Shown: positions 1 through 8,831, counted from the first letter of the stretch. The stretch: 54,588 nucleotides of DNA from Deinococcus aquiradiocola (GCF_014646915.1 NZ_BMOE01000017.1:1-54588), one strand, 5' to 3'. The notes: generated from the sequence alone by a model not told the origin. Program-made: numbers and translations.

Positions 1-134
1 ACCAGTCCAGCGTTCAGGGCGCGTTTGACGTAGTTCTGGACGGTAGTTCGTCCCAGCCTGACACTGCGACCGATGTCTCGGTCGCTGAGGTGGTGGTCGA
101 ACTTAAGTCGAAGGACATCCCGGATTTTTCGCAT
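1..134 (-). CDS. istA: IS21-family transposase IstA, N-terminal part, cut by window edge
   Basis: Read on the minus strand from ATG 134 (GTG at 140 also possible), the first 44 codons encode MSMRKIRDVLRLKFDHHLSD followed by a helix-turn-helix segment (DRDIGRSV...GRTTVQNYV). This is the N-terminal DNA-binding region typical of IstA proteins of the IS408/IS1326 type within IS21. A purine-rich stretch (AAAAAAGAGA) precedes the start. The rest of the gene lies outside the window, so it is unknown whether the element is intact. No terminal repeat could be defined with confidence. The family call rests on similarity recalled by eye. Confidence 0.6.
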   Translation of the reverse strand, partial: MRKIRDVLRLKFDHHLSDRDIGRSVRLGRTTVQNYVKRALNAGL

Positions 135-347
135 CGACACTCTCTTTTTTGGTCATCCTTCAGGATGACCGTGGAGTCTCGTGTGCTGGCAGAGAGGTGG
201 ACCGATAACCCGAGCGCCGGTGGCCCGATCAGCTCAGCACAGGTGGCCACGTCGACTGAGCGCGGGTGGCCCGAATGGGTGAGCATACGCACCAGCGTTT
301 CTGGTCGGTCAAACGTGTGTCCAGTACGGGTCAATCCGAAGCGGCGA

Positions 348-377
348 TGACCCTGTCACCCGCGGGTGACAGGGTCA
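348..377. repeat. 30-bp perfect palindrome
   Basis: The sequence TGACCCTGTCACCCG followed by its exact reverse complement forms a 30-base palindrome with no spacer. It lies between the istA start and the decayed IS66 tail. No U-tract follows on either strand, so it is a poor intrinsic terminator. It could be an IS end remnant, a protein-binding site or a cruciform-prone recombination site. Confidence 0.8.
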
Positions 378-427
378 CGACCACGCGCATCCACGTGCTA
401 TTCACCCACGCGTTCTCGAAGACTGAA

Positions 428-839
428 TGGGCAGCGGGTGGCGCAGGTCTTCCGGGACAGCACCCGACTGCACCGGGACGTGACGAAGGGAGCGTGTACG
501 AGGGGAGTACACGCAGTAGGGTGAGTTCCTCACCCTGCGTCTGGACACGCTGCTGAACCGGGCGCCGCTGAAGTCGAAGGTGAACGAGCGACTCCGACTG
601 GGAATCCTGACGCAGAGCTTGCTGGACCGAGTGTGACGGTTTGAAGGACCCGGACATTCCACCAACAAACAACACAGCGAGATGGAGCCTGCGGACGGTG
701 GTGATGGCGAGGAAGGTCTTGCAGTGCAGCAAGAACGCGGTGGGTGCACAGACGTAACATGTGGATCAATTCCACGGTGGAGACCGCGCGGTTGCGCGGC
801 CAGGACCCCGTCGCGGTCCTAACTGGCCTGATGCGCTGA
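428..839 (+). pseudogene. Degenerate IS66-family transposase, C-terminal part
   Basis: Allowing frameshifts, this stretch encodes the C-terminal part of an IS66-type DDE transposase. Recognisable parts are AQVFRDSTRLHRDV, LDTLLNRAPLKSK, then PPTNNTAERSLRTVV with the catalytic Glu, ARKVLQCSKNA and LRGQDPVAVLTGLMR before the TGA at 837-839. A 2-base deletion near 505, compared with the homologous copy at 54.4 kb, breaks the frame, and a TGA follows LLDRV. The piece is inactive. It shares long stretches of near-identical DNA with the right-edge copy, in the same orientation. Confidence 0.85.
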
Positions 840-1688
840 CCGGGTCCTTGATTTCAGACGACCGCTAATCACCGACCTCGGGCATTCAGCCACTCTACCC
901 AAACCGGTTTTGAGCGCAGGCTTTTAACCCATTCCGCAGTTGAACGGTACCTCAGGTACTGTCAAATTTACTCCCAAATGCCAGAAAAAGCGGTGGGTGG
1001 AGCAGTATTCCGCACACCGGACGGGAGTCAAGCACATGGCTGTAAAACCCTCAATCTATCAGTCAAAAAATAACTTCAAATCAGCAGCCTGGAACCAAGG
1101 AATCTATTTTTACGACGGAGAAATTTTTCCTCTCCCAGTGCGGCTCATCGAATATTCGCTGACTGCTGACCAATAATTATCCTAACCACGTCGATGATCA
1201 GGTAGCTGGATTTGAATCTTCTTCCAAACCAGCGTTTTTTCGCTCCTGGAGCGGGAGCAACAGGCCTACGATATTTTGTGTTTTTTACTGTCCGGCGAAA
1301 AAAATAAGACTGTAAAATATAGATGCTTTCTAAAGGAAGTAAAATTGCCTTACGGCATATCACAGCACAAAGCTCTAATTTCTTGTCCGAGAAGCTGCGC
1401 AACCATGCGTCCGTGCGTTCTGTATGGACTCATTCCGCACTTTTTATCTGGCGGTTCATGGCTTGTACTTTAGCATTCTATCGAGAGTTAAATTTGGACA
1501 ATGCTAGACGGCCTCCAGGAACGAGGCTGGGAACATTTTACCACAACTTAATTCAAAATACTAGTCCAAAGCTAAAATTTTTAGGAAACATGAAGGCAAT
1601 TGGAATCCAATACGGCTTGGCAGATGGTAGGCCTGCGTGAAATCCGCCCGAGTTGACAAAGCGAACTTTTTGTGCGCAGCCTAAATAT
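840..1688. other. AT-rich region upstream of the recombinase
   Basis: Base composition changes from GC-rich to clearly AT-rich around 950-1060. No confident gene is present. A 105-codon frame on the plus strand at 1323-1640 has AT-rich codon use like the recombinase behind it and ends 48 bases before that gene's likely start, but I do not recognise the product and see no good ribosome binding site. A 13-base inverted repeat (GTACCT-C-AGGTAC) lies at 947-959. The region may hold the promoter and attachment or control sites of the recombinase module. Confidence 0.5.
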
Positions 1689-3509
1689 ATGACCAGACGC
1701 GGCGGGCAATGGATGCAAAATATTTTGGGCGCGCCAACGTACAGCGAAGTAGATCTTTCTGTTGAAAAGCTGATTAAGTTTTCTTCAAATGATTTAGATC
1801 TAGCGAAAGGTTCAACCAAAACATATATTTCCAATCTTAAAAAGTACCTAACTTGTCAGAAGGAGTTTTTTGGTATAAGTGATCGTATTTCAATAGATTC
1901 TTATTCACGGCTAATGAAACTGAAAAAATCTGAGAGAGATTCTCGGGGTTTTACAGATACGATAATGTCAACCGTAAAAAAATATCTTATAGTTTCAAGC
2001 AACAAGGCGAAAAGTAAGGACGTAATTTATAAAAAGGAGATCGACAACGCGGTTATTCATTATGGAGTGAACGCTGCCAAAAAACAAAGGAAGATACTAA
2101 ACTCTTCAAATAAAATTGGGTACGTCTTCAAATTCGAAAAATCTACTCAATTTTTTAAAGATTTTCAAAAAGACTACGAAAAATCCAATATCGAACTGAG
2201 CAATCCCACAAAGTTGAAAAGGCTCACAGATTTATCTCGATATTTTGGGAGTATTGATAAGATAGAAAGTAGAATGGAGTCGGGGGTCGCTGTAAGTTAC
2301 TGTGAGATTTCACAGAACTTATCTGACATTATAAACCCGAAAAATACCGAGCGATTTGTAAAATTTATGATTTCGAGGAGAGGGAGTATAACCTTAACGA
2401 TTATCGATACTCTCAGAACTATAACTCAGGCCTTTAGTAGCGAAACAGAATGGCTAAATTTATACGCGGATCCTTTAAATTCACATCACGATGAAGTAAG
2501 AAATTCGGCGCAAAGATCAGCAAGAAGAGGAATTCTAGATATTCTGGAGAAAGAATATAATGAAACAGGAGATATAAAATTTTCTCTTAGAAAAGCTGAG
2601 CTCTCAGAAGTAGGATCGAATATTTTTAATCTATTGACGCTGGACGAAAAGGTTATATTCACTAATCTAGCAAAGCAAGATTATTTCGATAAAACTGCCT
2701 CTCACACAAAAAAGATTACGGAAAAATACGAAATCGAATTACGGAAAATAGGAATGACTAGAAATCCTTTTCTACCTATTTCATCTCTTCTGGAACTTCA
2801 TGATCCGTCTGAGCCTATCTCAATTGCCCTAATTAAAAATATGAGAGAAATACTTTTAATTAAAAGATCTCCACCAGATATTACTACGGCAAGACTTATG
2901 AGGGATCTTATTTTCGTTTATTTGATTAGTCTATGGCCGTTGAGGAGGTCACATTGGCTTAATATGAGATACTCTATCGACAATTCTGGTCATATTCATC
3001 TCTCTGAATCTGGAGATCTTGTTATACAAATTCCGGTCGAAGATTTTAAAAACAGAAATTCCCGTATGTTCAAGAAAATGAAATACAAAGGTGAACCTAT
3101 ATTTTTTCCTATAAAGTATTCCGACCAAAAAGAATTGATAGATCTGATAAAATTATACGTTAGAGCCTATTTACCCCTTCTTGGATTAAAAAATGGAGTC
3201 ATGTTTTACAATAGCGAATCTACTCTAATCGATAGCTGCAAAAAATGGCAAGAGCGATATTTACATCCAGTCTGTGACGAAATGGGAATAGCCAGACCAC
3301 TGTTGTTCGGCGTCCACAGCTTCAGGCACATCTGCGCCACCACCATACTGAGACTCTACAAGTCGCCCCAACTCGCAGCTGACCTGCTCCTCGATACCCT
3401 AACTTCCGTCCTGAAATTCTACTCGGCCTACCTGCCGAGCGAAGGTTGCCAGGAAGCCATTCAGAACAACATCAATCGCCGCAAAGCCCTGGAAGGAAGA
3501 TTAAAATGA
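1689..3509 (+). CDS. Large tyrosine recombinase/integrase
   Basis: A protein of about 606 aa (from ATG 1689; TTG 1653 and ATG 1713 are alternatives and none has a strong RBS) with tyrosine-recombinase signatures in its C-terminal third. The box I arginine lies in WPLRRSHWLNMRY, box II is HSFRHICATTIL (H-x-x-R-H), and the likely nucleophile Tyr is in SVLKFYSAYLP. The N-terminal part is lysine-rich and probably binds DNA. It is much longer than simple phage integrases (300-400 aa) and resembles transposon or island recombinases. Bases up to about 3290 are AT-rich with A/T-ending codons; the last 220 bases switch abruptly to GC-rich codons, as though the 3' end had been replaced by host-like DNA. 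Its stop overlaps the next start (ATGA), implying co-expression. Confidence 0.85.
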   Translation: MTRRGGQWMQNILGAPTYSEVDLSVEKLIKFSSNDLDLAKGSTKTYISNLKKYLTCQKEFFGISDRISIDSYSRLMKLKKSERDSRGFTDTIMSTVKKYLIVSSNKAKSKDVIYKKEIDNAVIHYGVNAAKKQRKILNSSNKIGYVFKFEKSTQFFKDFQKDYEKSNIELSNPTKLKRLTDLSRYFGSIDKIESRMESGVAVSYCEISQNLSDIINPKNTERFVKFMISRRGSITLTIIDTLRTITQAFSSETEWLNLYADPLNSHHDEVRNSAQRSARRGILDILEKEYNETGDIKFSLRKAELSEVGSNIFNLLTLDEKVIFTNLAKQDYFDKTASHTKKITEKYEIELRKIGMTRNPFLPISSLLELHDPSEPISIALIKNMREILLIKRSPPDITTARLMRDLIFVYLISLWPLRRSHWLNMRYSIDNSGHIHLSESGDLVIQIPVEDFKNRNSRMFKKMKYKGEPIFFPIKYSDQKELIDLIKLYVRAYLPLLGLKNGVMFYNSESTLIDSCKKWQERYLHPVCDEMGIARPLLFGVHSFRHICATTILRLYKSPQLAADLLLDTLTSVLKFYSAYLPSEGCQEAIQNNINRRKALEGRLK

Positions 3510-5545
3510 ACGATCAGCCTCATCATCAGGGAAAAAGCACTTTTACAGCTCGTGTCATCACTGTCGACCCCGCCACCACCCACATCACCCAGAATCTCCT
3601 CTACGGCAACGCATTCACCACTGCCAGAAGTACCGCACATGAACTTCAACCACGAAGTCTCAAGCGGAAGTCCCTCGACCTGGAGGCAGACGTCGCTGCC
3701 ATCACCGCAGATCAACTCTCGGAGCCACGTGGACACAGAGGAGCACGTGTCGACTACGCACACGACCACACCCTACGTACCGACAGTCAACACTTCGTCA
3801 GAGACGCCGCCGTGATGCGGTGGCTCGAAAACGAAGCGTTCAACTTACAGACTGCCCGCAGGTTCCATTTCGGCCTGAAAAGCGGCCAGAATTACTCACG
3901 TGCATTGATTTTCCCTCTGATCGACGCATCCGGGCAGCCAAGAACACGCCGCATCTACCATGGTCTGCCCGGCATCACACGGTTCACCGGCCCACCCAGA
4001 AACACGTGGACGCTCGGCCCACCGACCACGTACTGGGCTACGCCCATCCAGCAGCAACCCATCGTCATCATCTGCCACGGCTTCACCATGACCTGGCGGT
4101 TCGCGCAGTTCATCGCCGGCACGTCACTCGCCCAGCAGGTCTGCCTGATCACCAGCAGCAACCCCGACACCCTGCCGGAGGAATGGACGGATCCGAACTT
4201 CTGGGCGACCTGGCAGGAGATCTACTTCGCCTGCGACAACGAAGTACAGGCTGAACTGCTCACGGAAGCCCACGCAAGTATCGGGATGGCCTCAAGACAA
4301 CTCCACCTGCTCCTTCCCCCCACTGGCCAGACCTGGCGTGGATTCATGGCTCTTGGAGGCACGGACGAACTGCTCGTCAAGCAACTCCAGACCGCAGGCC
4401 TCCCCTTGACCGAGGAGAGCGAACCCGCGCCCCCACTCGAAGAGGTGCCGACCAATGCCCTGCTGGACGTCAACATGACCTTCAGCAACGGGGCCCTCCA
4501 CTACCCCTTCTACCGGTACAGGGCGGCCAGCCCGACGATGTCACTGATGGAATCTGAGGTGCCCCTTCCGACGATCGAACGCTGTGTTCTGCGTAGCGAC
4601 GGGAAGGTTCTCAGGGTCGTGCCACTCCCGGCGCGCCCGATGGATGGGGGACCGACTCTGATGCTCGACGACGGCTCGCTCATAGAAGACCTGCCCGCCA
4701 CGCCGGCATCCGTGGTGACCTTCAGCCATAAGGCGATCGAAGCTTTCCAGACGGGCCAGATCAACCGGCGTCCGGCAGGATCCCGGACTGGGCGTGAGCT
4801 GCTGGATGCAGTGCGTCAGGCACTGTCGACGTCCGTCCCTGAACTGCAGCAGGAAGAAAGCCTGATTCTGGCGTACACTCTTTTCCTTTCGTATGTTCAG
4901 GCGATCTTTCCTGTGCTGCCAGTCGTTCGCGTGGATCTCCCGCACGTGCAGGATCGGCTGGCTATGGAACTTCACGCGCTCGGCTGTAACGCCGTTGAGC
5001 TCCCGGTTCAGGTGGGTCTGGACGTCCTGACGAGCGCACTGCATTCTTCGGGGGGGCTCGTGATTGTGAGAGGCGATGAACAGGGGGAAGCTCCTCTTAC
5101 GGTCGACCTGATACAAGTGCTGAGGCGGGCGTGCCTGCGTCAAACTGCGATTTCTCCTGTCCTCGATGCAGGTTCAGGCTCACTTCGACTGATCAGCACC
5201 AAAGCGCTCACGGTGCTTTTTCATCCTTCGAGCCTGCCCGCCGATGGAGCGGCTGAACTCGTGATTTCTGATTCAGTTCGCGGCAAGGCAAAACCAGGAC
5301 CAGTCCAGGCCTCCGCAGCGGAGCGGTTCAGGCTCCGGCAGGACCTGCACATCTGGGGCATGGAACAGGCTGTTCGCCTCAGCACCACCGATGTGGACAA
5401 AGCGTACCCGGCCATGTGGACCGACCCTCGCATCAAGGCGATTATTGCTGTTGCTCTGGTGGTTGGGGATCACAAGTCCACCGATCTGCTGGTCAGTCAG
5501 CTGGCCCTGCGGGGCTTCGCCAGGTTGAAGGGCAAGAAGAGCTGA
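3506..5545 (+). CDS. Large protein with degenerate primase/TOPRIM-like region, coupled to the recombinase
   Basis: The ATG at 3506 overlaps the recombinase stop (ATGA) and follows GGAAGGA; a longer frame from 3446 is less likely. The product is 679 aa. Residues 105-290 follow the order of a DnaG/phage-primase core: ...ARRFHFGLK, ALIFPLID (about 133-140), IVIICHGF (186-193, where TOPRIM proteins have an E in hhhhEG), IYFACDNE (239-246, the DxD-like motif) and a final GGTDELL segment. The key Glu is His here, so catalysis is doubtful. Residues 450-620 vaguely recall the ATPase part of primase-helicases but have no Walker A motif. Host-like GC-rich codon use contrasts with the upstream gene. Homology is by eye; function unknown, probably replication or transposition of the element. 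Confidence 0.55.
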   Translation: MNDQPHHQGKSTFTARVITVDPATTHITQNLLYGNAFTTARSTAHELQPRSLKRKSLDLEADVAAITADQLSEPRGHRGARVDYAHDHTLRTDSQHFVRDAAVMRWLENEAFNLQTARRFHFGLKSGQNYSRALIFPLIDASGQPRTRRIYHGLPGITRFTGPPRNTWTLGPPTTYWATPIQQQPIVIICHGFTMTWRFAQFIAGTSLAQQVCLITSSNPDTLPEEWTDPNFWATWQEIYFACDNEVQAELLTEAHASIGMASRQLHLLLPPTGQTWRGFMALGGTDELLVKQLQTAGLPLTEESEPAPPLEEVPTNALLDVNMTFSNGALHYPFYRYRAASPTMSLMESEVPLPTIERCVLRSDGKVLRVVPLPARPMDGGPTLMLDDGSLIEDLPATPASVVTFSHKAIEAFQTGQINRRPAGSRTGRELLDAVRQALSTSVPELQQEESLILAYTLFLSYVQAIFPVLPVVRVDLPHVQDRLAMELHALGCNAVELPVQVGLDVLTSALHSSGGLVIVRGDEQGEAPLTVDLIQVLRRACLRQTAISPVLDAGSGSLRLISTKALTVLFHPSSLPADGAAELVISDSVRGKAKPGPVQASAAERFRLRQDLHIWGMEQAVRLSTTDVDKAYPAMWTDPRIKAIIAVALVVGDHKSTDLLVSQLALRGFARLKGKKS

Positions 5546-5563
5546 GCGGTGGCCGCACGGCGG

Positions 5564-5614
5564 CAGGCAGCGGAGAGGGGCGACATCGTCGGTGTCGCCC
5601 CTCTCCGCTGCCTG
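5564..5614. terminator. Strong hairpin after the recombinase pair
   Basis: Twenty-two bases (CAGGCAGCGGAGAGGGGCGACA) at 5564-5585 pair perfectly with 5593-5614 across a 7-base loop. It begins 18 bases after the stop at 5545. No T-tract follows, so it may be a mRNA 3' end stabiliser or a factor-assisted terminator rather than a classical intrinsic one. Confidence 0.65.
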
Positions 5615-5657
5615 TCAATGCTTGGCGCATCAGGGGTACGCCGATCGCCGAACAAAA

Positions 5658-5680
5658 ATAGACTATAAGTGATATTTTGA
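5658..5680. promoter_or_regulatory. Putative operator copy 1 (ATAGACTATAAGTGAT)
   Basis: ATAGACTATAAGTGATATTTTGA lies directly before the GTG at 5684. A near-copy occurs at 6972-6995, upstream of the divergent XRE regulator. The ATAG-N-CTAT core is palindromic, as expected for a homodimeric HTH protein, so this is probably an operator for the XRE protein. Confidence 0.45.
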
Positions 5681-5683
5681 GCC

Positions 5684-6586
5684 GTGTCTTCATCAGCCCG
5701 CCTGCCAAACGAGGGCAATCCCACGAACCCAAACGCCGTCATGGCAGGCGCCCGCGCCGTACTCTCCGCCTACCGGGCACTCAATCTCCTCGAAGGGCTC
5801 GATCCCGGCGAATCACTGCTGGCAAGTCAAGCCGAAGACTGCCTCAAGCTCTCGCGGTTGATCGTCGGGATTGGCACCACCCTCCTGACCCAGGATCACC
5901 ACCCGCTCTCCGAGCTCCCGCTGGAAGTCAGACAGCGCCTTCAACTCGTCGGCAATAACCCCTCGACCCTGACGAGGGAAATGGAGTGGCTGCTCCTGAA
6001 CGCCGTCCACCTTCTTCCCCAGGCCCCACACCGGGCCGCACCTTCCCTGATCGCCTGCGGCTCCCTTCTCGAGCAGCTGGTGATCAGCCGATATAGCCAT
6101 GAACTTCCCGCCCCGGTCGTATACCGCTTCCGACCGATGAACGAATTTGACCACCTGATCTACAACACGTTGTACGCCCTGGCCTCGAATATCCTGCCTG
6201 GCATCACCCCACAGCCCTCCGTCCCGGGCGCACTGCACTGGCAGATGCTGATCGAGAACTGGAACCTCTACCTGATTCGTCAGAATGGGACTTCGTCACC
6301 CCCGACCGGGACGAACACCACCAAAGAAGCCGAGTGGACGAAGATGACAGTGATCGCGCAGGAATACCCAGCGGCCTCTGCGATGGAACTCTGCAAGATT
6401 CTCAACGTGACACCCGTACTGATGGCCACGTCGATCTACAAGTTCACGCAGGCACTCCTCAAGACCCTGAACACGCTGCAGCTGCATGCGCCACGACAGA
6501 CGGATTTCGAATTCTTCCCGCCCGGCTCAGTCACGAATCAACCGGAACTTCCGATCAATCCAGACCAGCTCCCTGCGAGCACGTGA
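5684..6586 (+). CDS. Unknown 300-aa protein of the recombinase module
   Basis: GTG-started ORF of 300 aa. No known domain is recognised. It is mostly helical-looking with many Leu/Ala residues, begins with a polar Asn/Pro-rich stretch, and has a Pro-rich tail; no signal peptide or membrane segment is seen. There is no convincing Shine-Dalgarno sequence; the start sits only a few bases after the ATAGACTATAAGTGAT motif, so transcripts could be leaderless or nearly so. Located between the recombinase/TOPRIM-like pair and an XRE regulator, it is likely an accessory protein of the same mobile module (inference). Confidence 0.6.
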   Translation: MSSSARLPNEGNPTNPNAVMAGARAVLSAYRALNLLEGLDPGESLLASQAEDCLKLSRLIVGIGTTLLTQDHHPLSELPLEVRQRLQLVGNNPSTLTREMEWLLLNAVHLLPQAPHRAAPSLIACGSLLEQLVISRYSHELPAPVVYRFRPMNEFDHLIYNTLYALASNILPGITPQPSVPGALHWQMLIENWNLYLIRQNGTSSPPTGTNTTKEAEWTKMTVIAQEYPAASAMELCKILNVTPVLMATSIYKFTQALLKTLNTLQLHAPRQTDFEFFPPGSVTNQPELPINPDQLPAST

Positions 6587-6703
6587 TCGGGCATGCCGTT
6601 CGGTCCTGACCCCGAATCTCAACCCCGGGCTGTCCATCAGGCACGACACCTGGCGGCCATGTACGGCAGGAAGCCGCATCCGTCGACACACGTCTGGCAG
6701 ACG

Positions 6704-6937
6704 TTACAGGTCAGGTTCTGCGGACGAAAGCAGTAACGCTGGTGCGACGTTGAGCGCTTCGGCGATCCTGCCGATGTTGTCGATCGCAACGTTTCTCTTG
6801 CCTCGCTCGATCTCGTTCACGTAGGTGACGTGAAGTCCGGCGGAGGCCGCGAGTTGTTCCTGGGTCATCCCGACCTGTTTCCTGAAGGCCCGCATGTTGT
6901 GGGCCAGTTGAAAACGGATCGGGTGAGGCGAACGCAC
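6704..6937 (-). CDS. XRE-family helix-turn-helix regulator
   Basis: A 77-aa protein made almost entirely of one HTH_3/XRE domain: NMRAFRKQVGMTQEQLAASA, then HVTYVNEIERGKRNVAIDNI and IAEALNVAPALLL. Such small Cro/CI-like repressors usually control mobile elements or toxin genes and act as dimers on palindromic operators. The start is 35-58 bases from a motif (6972-6995) also found just before the gene at 5684, supporting autoregulation plus control of that gene. It is convergent with the 5684 gene, ending about 120 bases from its stop. Confidence 0.9.
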   Translation of the reverse strand: MRSPHPIRFQLAHNMRAFRKQVGMTQEQLAASAGLHVTYVNEIERGKRNVAIDNIGRIAEALNVAPALLLSSAEPDL

Positions 6938-6971
6938 CAGACAATGAAGAAGTTTTTCGGGACGGAAGTAT

Positions 6972-6995
6972 ATAGGCTATAAGTGATGTTTCGGA
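6972..6995. promoter_or_regulatory. Putative operator copy 2 (ATAGGCTATAAGTGAT)
   Basis: ATAGGCTATAAGTGATGTTTCGG matches the site at 5658-5680 at nearly all positions; the surrounding TATAGGCTATA is palindromic around its centre. It lies upstream of the XRE gene on the opposite strand and may overlap that gene's promoter. Confidence 0.45.
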
Positions 6996-7209
6996 GTGCC
7001 TCTCATTGATCAGCGAAGCCCGGGCCAGCACGAATTTCCAATTAGGGCCATCAGGGGAACCCATCTCGGTACACTTACACATTTTCCTGGGCGTACCCAA
7101 CCCTTCCGGACCACAGTTGCTCTGCCCGGCACGAAGAACATACTCTGAAAAATAACTTGCCAGAAGAGCACAGCCCGAATAAGCTTCCGTCCTTCGGCCG
7201 CCATATACT

Positions 7210-7640
7210 CACGCCATCCAGAACCACTTCAGTCTTTTCGCAGCCGCCCCGCAGGAAATCGAGAACCTCTCAGGGCCTGTAGCTGTCCGTCTCAGCGAAC
7301 TTCAGGGCGATCTCCCAGTAAGTTCACCGGGCGTCTACATCACCCGGCAAGGCCCGGCGCCGGCGCCCCAGCGCGCCTGCGCCCTCCTCAAAGTTCCGAA
7401 TCATGGAGTAGATGTCGTAAGCGTCCTTCGGTTCCCGGCGACCCAGCAGCGCCAGACATCCCGGGTCCGCCTGACGATCCGCGGCTCCGCCCCATGCCGG
7501 AGCACCTGGCCGACGCCTCTCATCGCCATGGTCCGCAGCCCCCGGACCCACAGCGGCCGGTGTCTGGTCAGCGTCACGCCGTCCGGGATCAGCAGGTCGA
7601 TCTCCACCGTGACGGACGATCCCCCAGGTCGGCCGTTACG
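7210..7640 (-). pseudogene. AbiEii/AbiGii-type nucleotidyltransferase pseudogene
   Basis: Reading the minus strand across shifting frames gives pieces of one protein: MEIDLLIPDGVTLTRH (the hhE/D strand of a nucleotidyltransferase), then REPKDAYDIYSMIRNFEEGA (the KDAYDIY motif of AbiEii-like toxins), then ALKFAETDSYRP-stop-EVLDFLRG. At least two frameshifts and an in-frame TGA separate them. AbiEii proteins are the toxin half of type IV toxin-antitoxin/abortive-infection pairs. No AbiEi-like antitoxin is visible nearby. The gene is clearly dead. Confidence 0.6.
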
Positions 7641-7857
7641 GCGAGCTTGAAGGTACGCAGTTCCGGGTGCTCGCTCGACTCACTGCGTTGGAAGTCACCT
7701 GCACGACGTGGACCGCACGCCCTGATGGACCGGCTGATAAGCGCGTACGAGCGGGCCCCACGGGCCGAGCAGAACCTTGCTGGAGACCTGCCCGAACGGT
7801 ATAACGCCGCGCTCGGATTTCAGCCGAACGGCGACGCACGGTACACTCGGCGGACGC

Positions 7858-8547
7858 ATGACCGACCACACCGCCGACGACCGCGCATCCCTGAACCGGG
7901 CACGCCGGGCGGGCCTCACGGACCGGCAGGCACGCATCAGCCTCGACCTGACGCGCGCCACCCCGCACCACCTGGCACCCGGGCAGCACCAGAAGAACCT
8001 CGTCCTGGCGTACTGGCAGGCCAGAACGGACGCCGACACGTACTACGCGCAGGTACGGGCGTTCGCGGACGCGCACGGCCTCACGTCCCGCACCCGGCCC
8101 GGCACCGTCAAGGACGCCAACCGCAGCGTCGAAAAAATGAAGAACGCGCCGGACCGCGTTCCTGTCGACCTGCTCGCCGCGACACTCACCGCGACCAGCG
8201 TCGATCAGATGTACGACGCGGCCGTCCTCGTCCCGAACGCCTTCCACGTAGTCGGCTTCCGGGACCGCATGATCGAACGAGCGAACTCCGGGTATGGCGA
8301 CCTGCAGTTCACGGTCGATCTCGGGGCACACCTCGCGGAACTGAAGATCGTGCACGCCCAGTTCGACCACATCGACCGGTACGAGCACCGCGTGTACGAG
8401 ATCAGCCGCGGTATCCTGGCCGCCGCCTCCGACGAGCTGGACGTGCCGGAGGAGATCGTGGTGCTCGCGCTGAACGCGGCAAGTCGCCAGATGTACACTG
8501 AGATCTGGCAGGCGATTCTCGACGCCGAGAACGGAGGACCGCAGTGA
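7858..8547 (+). CDS. RelA/SpoT-domain-like protein (possible small alarmone synthetase or toxSAS-like)
   Basis: The ATG at 7858 gives 229 aa. The central part follows the order of RelA/SpoT synthetase domains: a basic helix with the Ser/Lys pattern (VKDANRSVEKMK, 84-95), FRDRMIERANSGYGDLQFTV (the GYRDLxF motif, 134-152), then HLAELKIVHAQFD (the E-V-Q-I-R-T position) and YEHRVYEI. Such domains transfer pyrophosphate to (p)ppGpp precursors or, in toxic small synthetases, to tRNA. No HD hydrolase or regulatory domain is present, so it is a stand-alone synthetase-like fold. It is followed with a 4-base overlap by a small protein, an arrangement like toxin-antitoxin pairs. Activity is unproven. 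Confidence 0.55.
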   Translation: MTDHTADDRASLNRARRAGLTDRQARISLDLTRATPHHLAPGQHQKNLVLAYWQARTDADTYYAQVRAFADAHGLTSRTRPGTVKDANRSVEKMKNAPDRVPVDLLAATLTATSVDQMYDAAVLVPNAFHVVGFRDRMIERANSGYGDLQFTVDLGAHLAELKIVHAQFDHIDRYEHRVYEISRGILAAASDELDVPEEIVVLALNAASRQMYTEIWQAILDAENGGPQ

Positions 8548-8831
8548 ACCGAATCAAAACCCCGCAGTACTACGTGTACGACGGCCTGCCCGTCAAACTC
8601 GAACCGACCCCCCGCGGCGGACTGAAGGTCAAGGTGTTTCAGCGCGGCACGAAGACCTTCAAGGGCGACTCCACGTACCTGTCGCACCTGCTGTACGACC
8701 GGGACAACCTCGCGCGGGAAGTGACGGTCGAGGAGTTCAGGCGCCAGGTCGGGCGACTCCACAACTACCGCGGCGTGAAGCGCGCGGCGAAGGCCTACCC
8801 GTACCTCCGCCCCCTCCCACTCGCCCACTGA
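8544..8831 (+). CDS. Small partner protein of the RelA/SpoT-like gene
   Basis: GTG start at 8544 overlaps the preceding stop (GTGA), so translation is coupled; GGAGGACCGCA lies just upstream. The product is 95 aa, basic, with YYVYDGLPVKLEPTPRGGLK at the N-terminus and several Arg/Lys/Tyr residues toward the end (GVKRAAKAYPYL). No domain is recognised. An antitoxin or substrate-adaptor role for the upstream protein is plausible only from context. An intrinsic terminator follows. Confidence 0.6.
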   Translation: MNRIKTPQYYVYDGLPVKLEPTPRGGLKVKVFQRGTKTFKGDSTYLSHLLYDRDNLAREVTVEEFRRQVGRLHNYRGVKRAAKAYPYLRPLPLAH

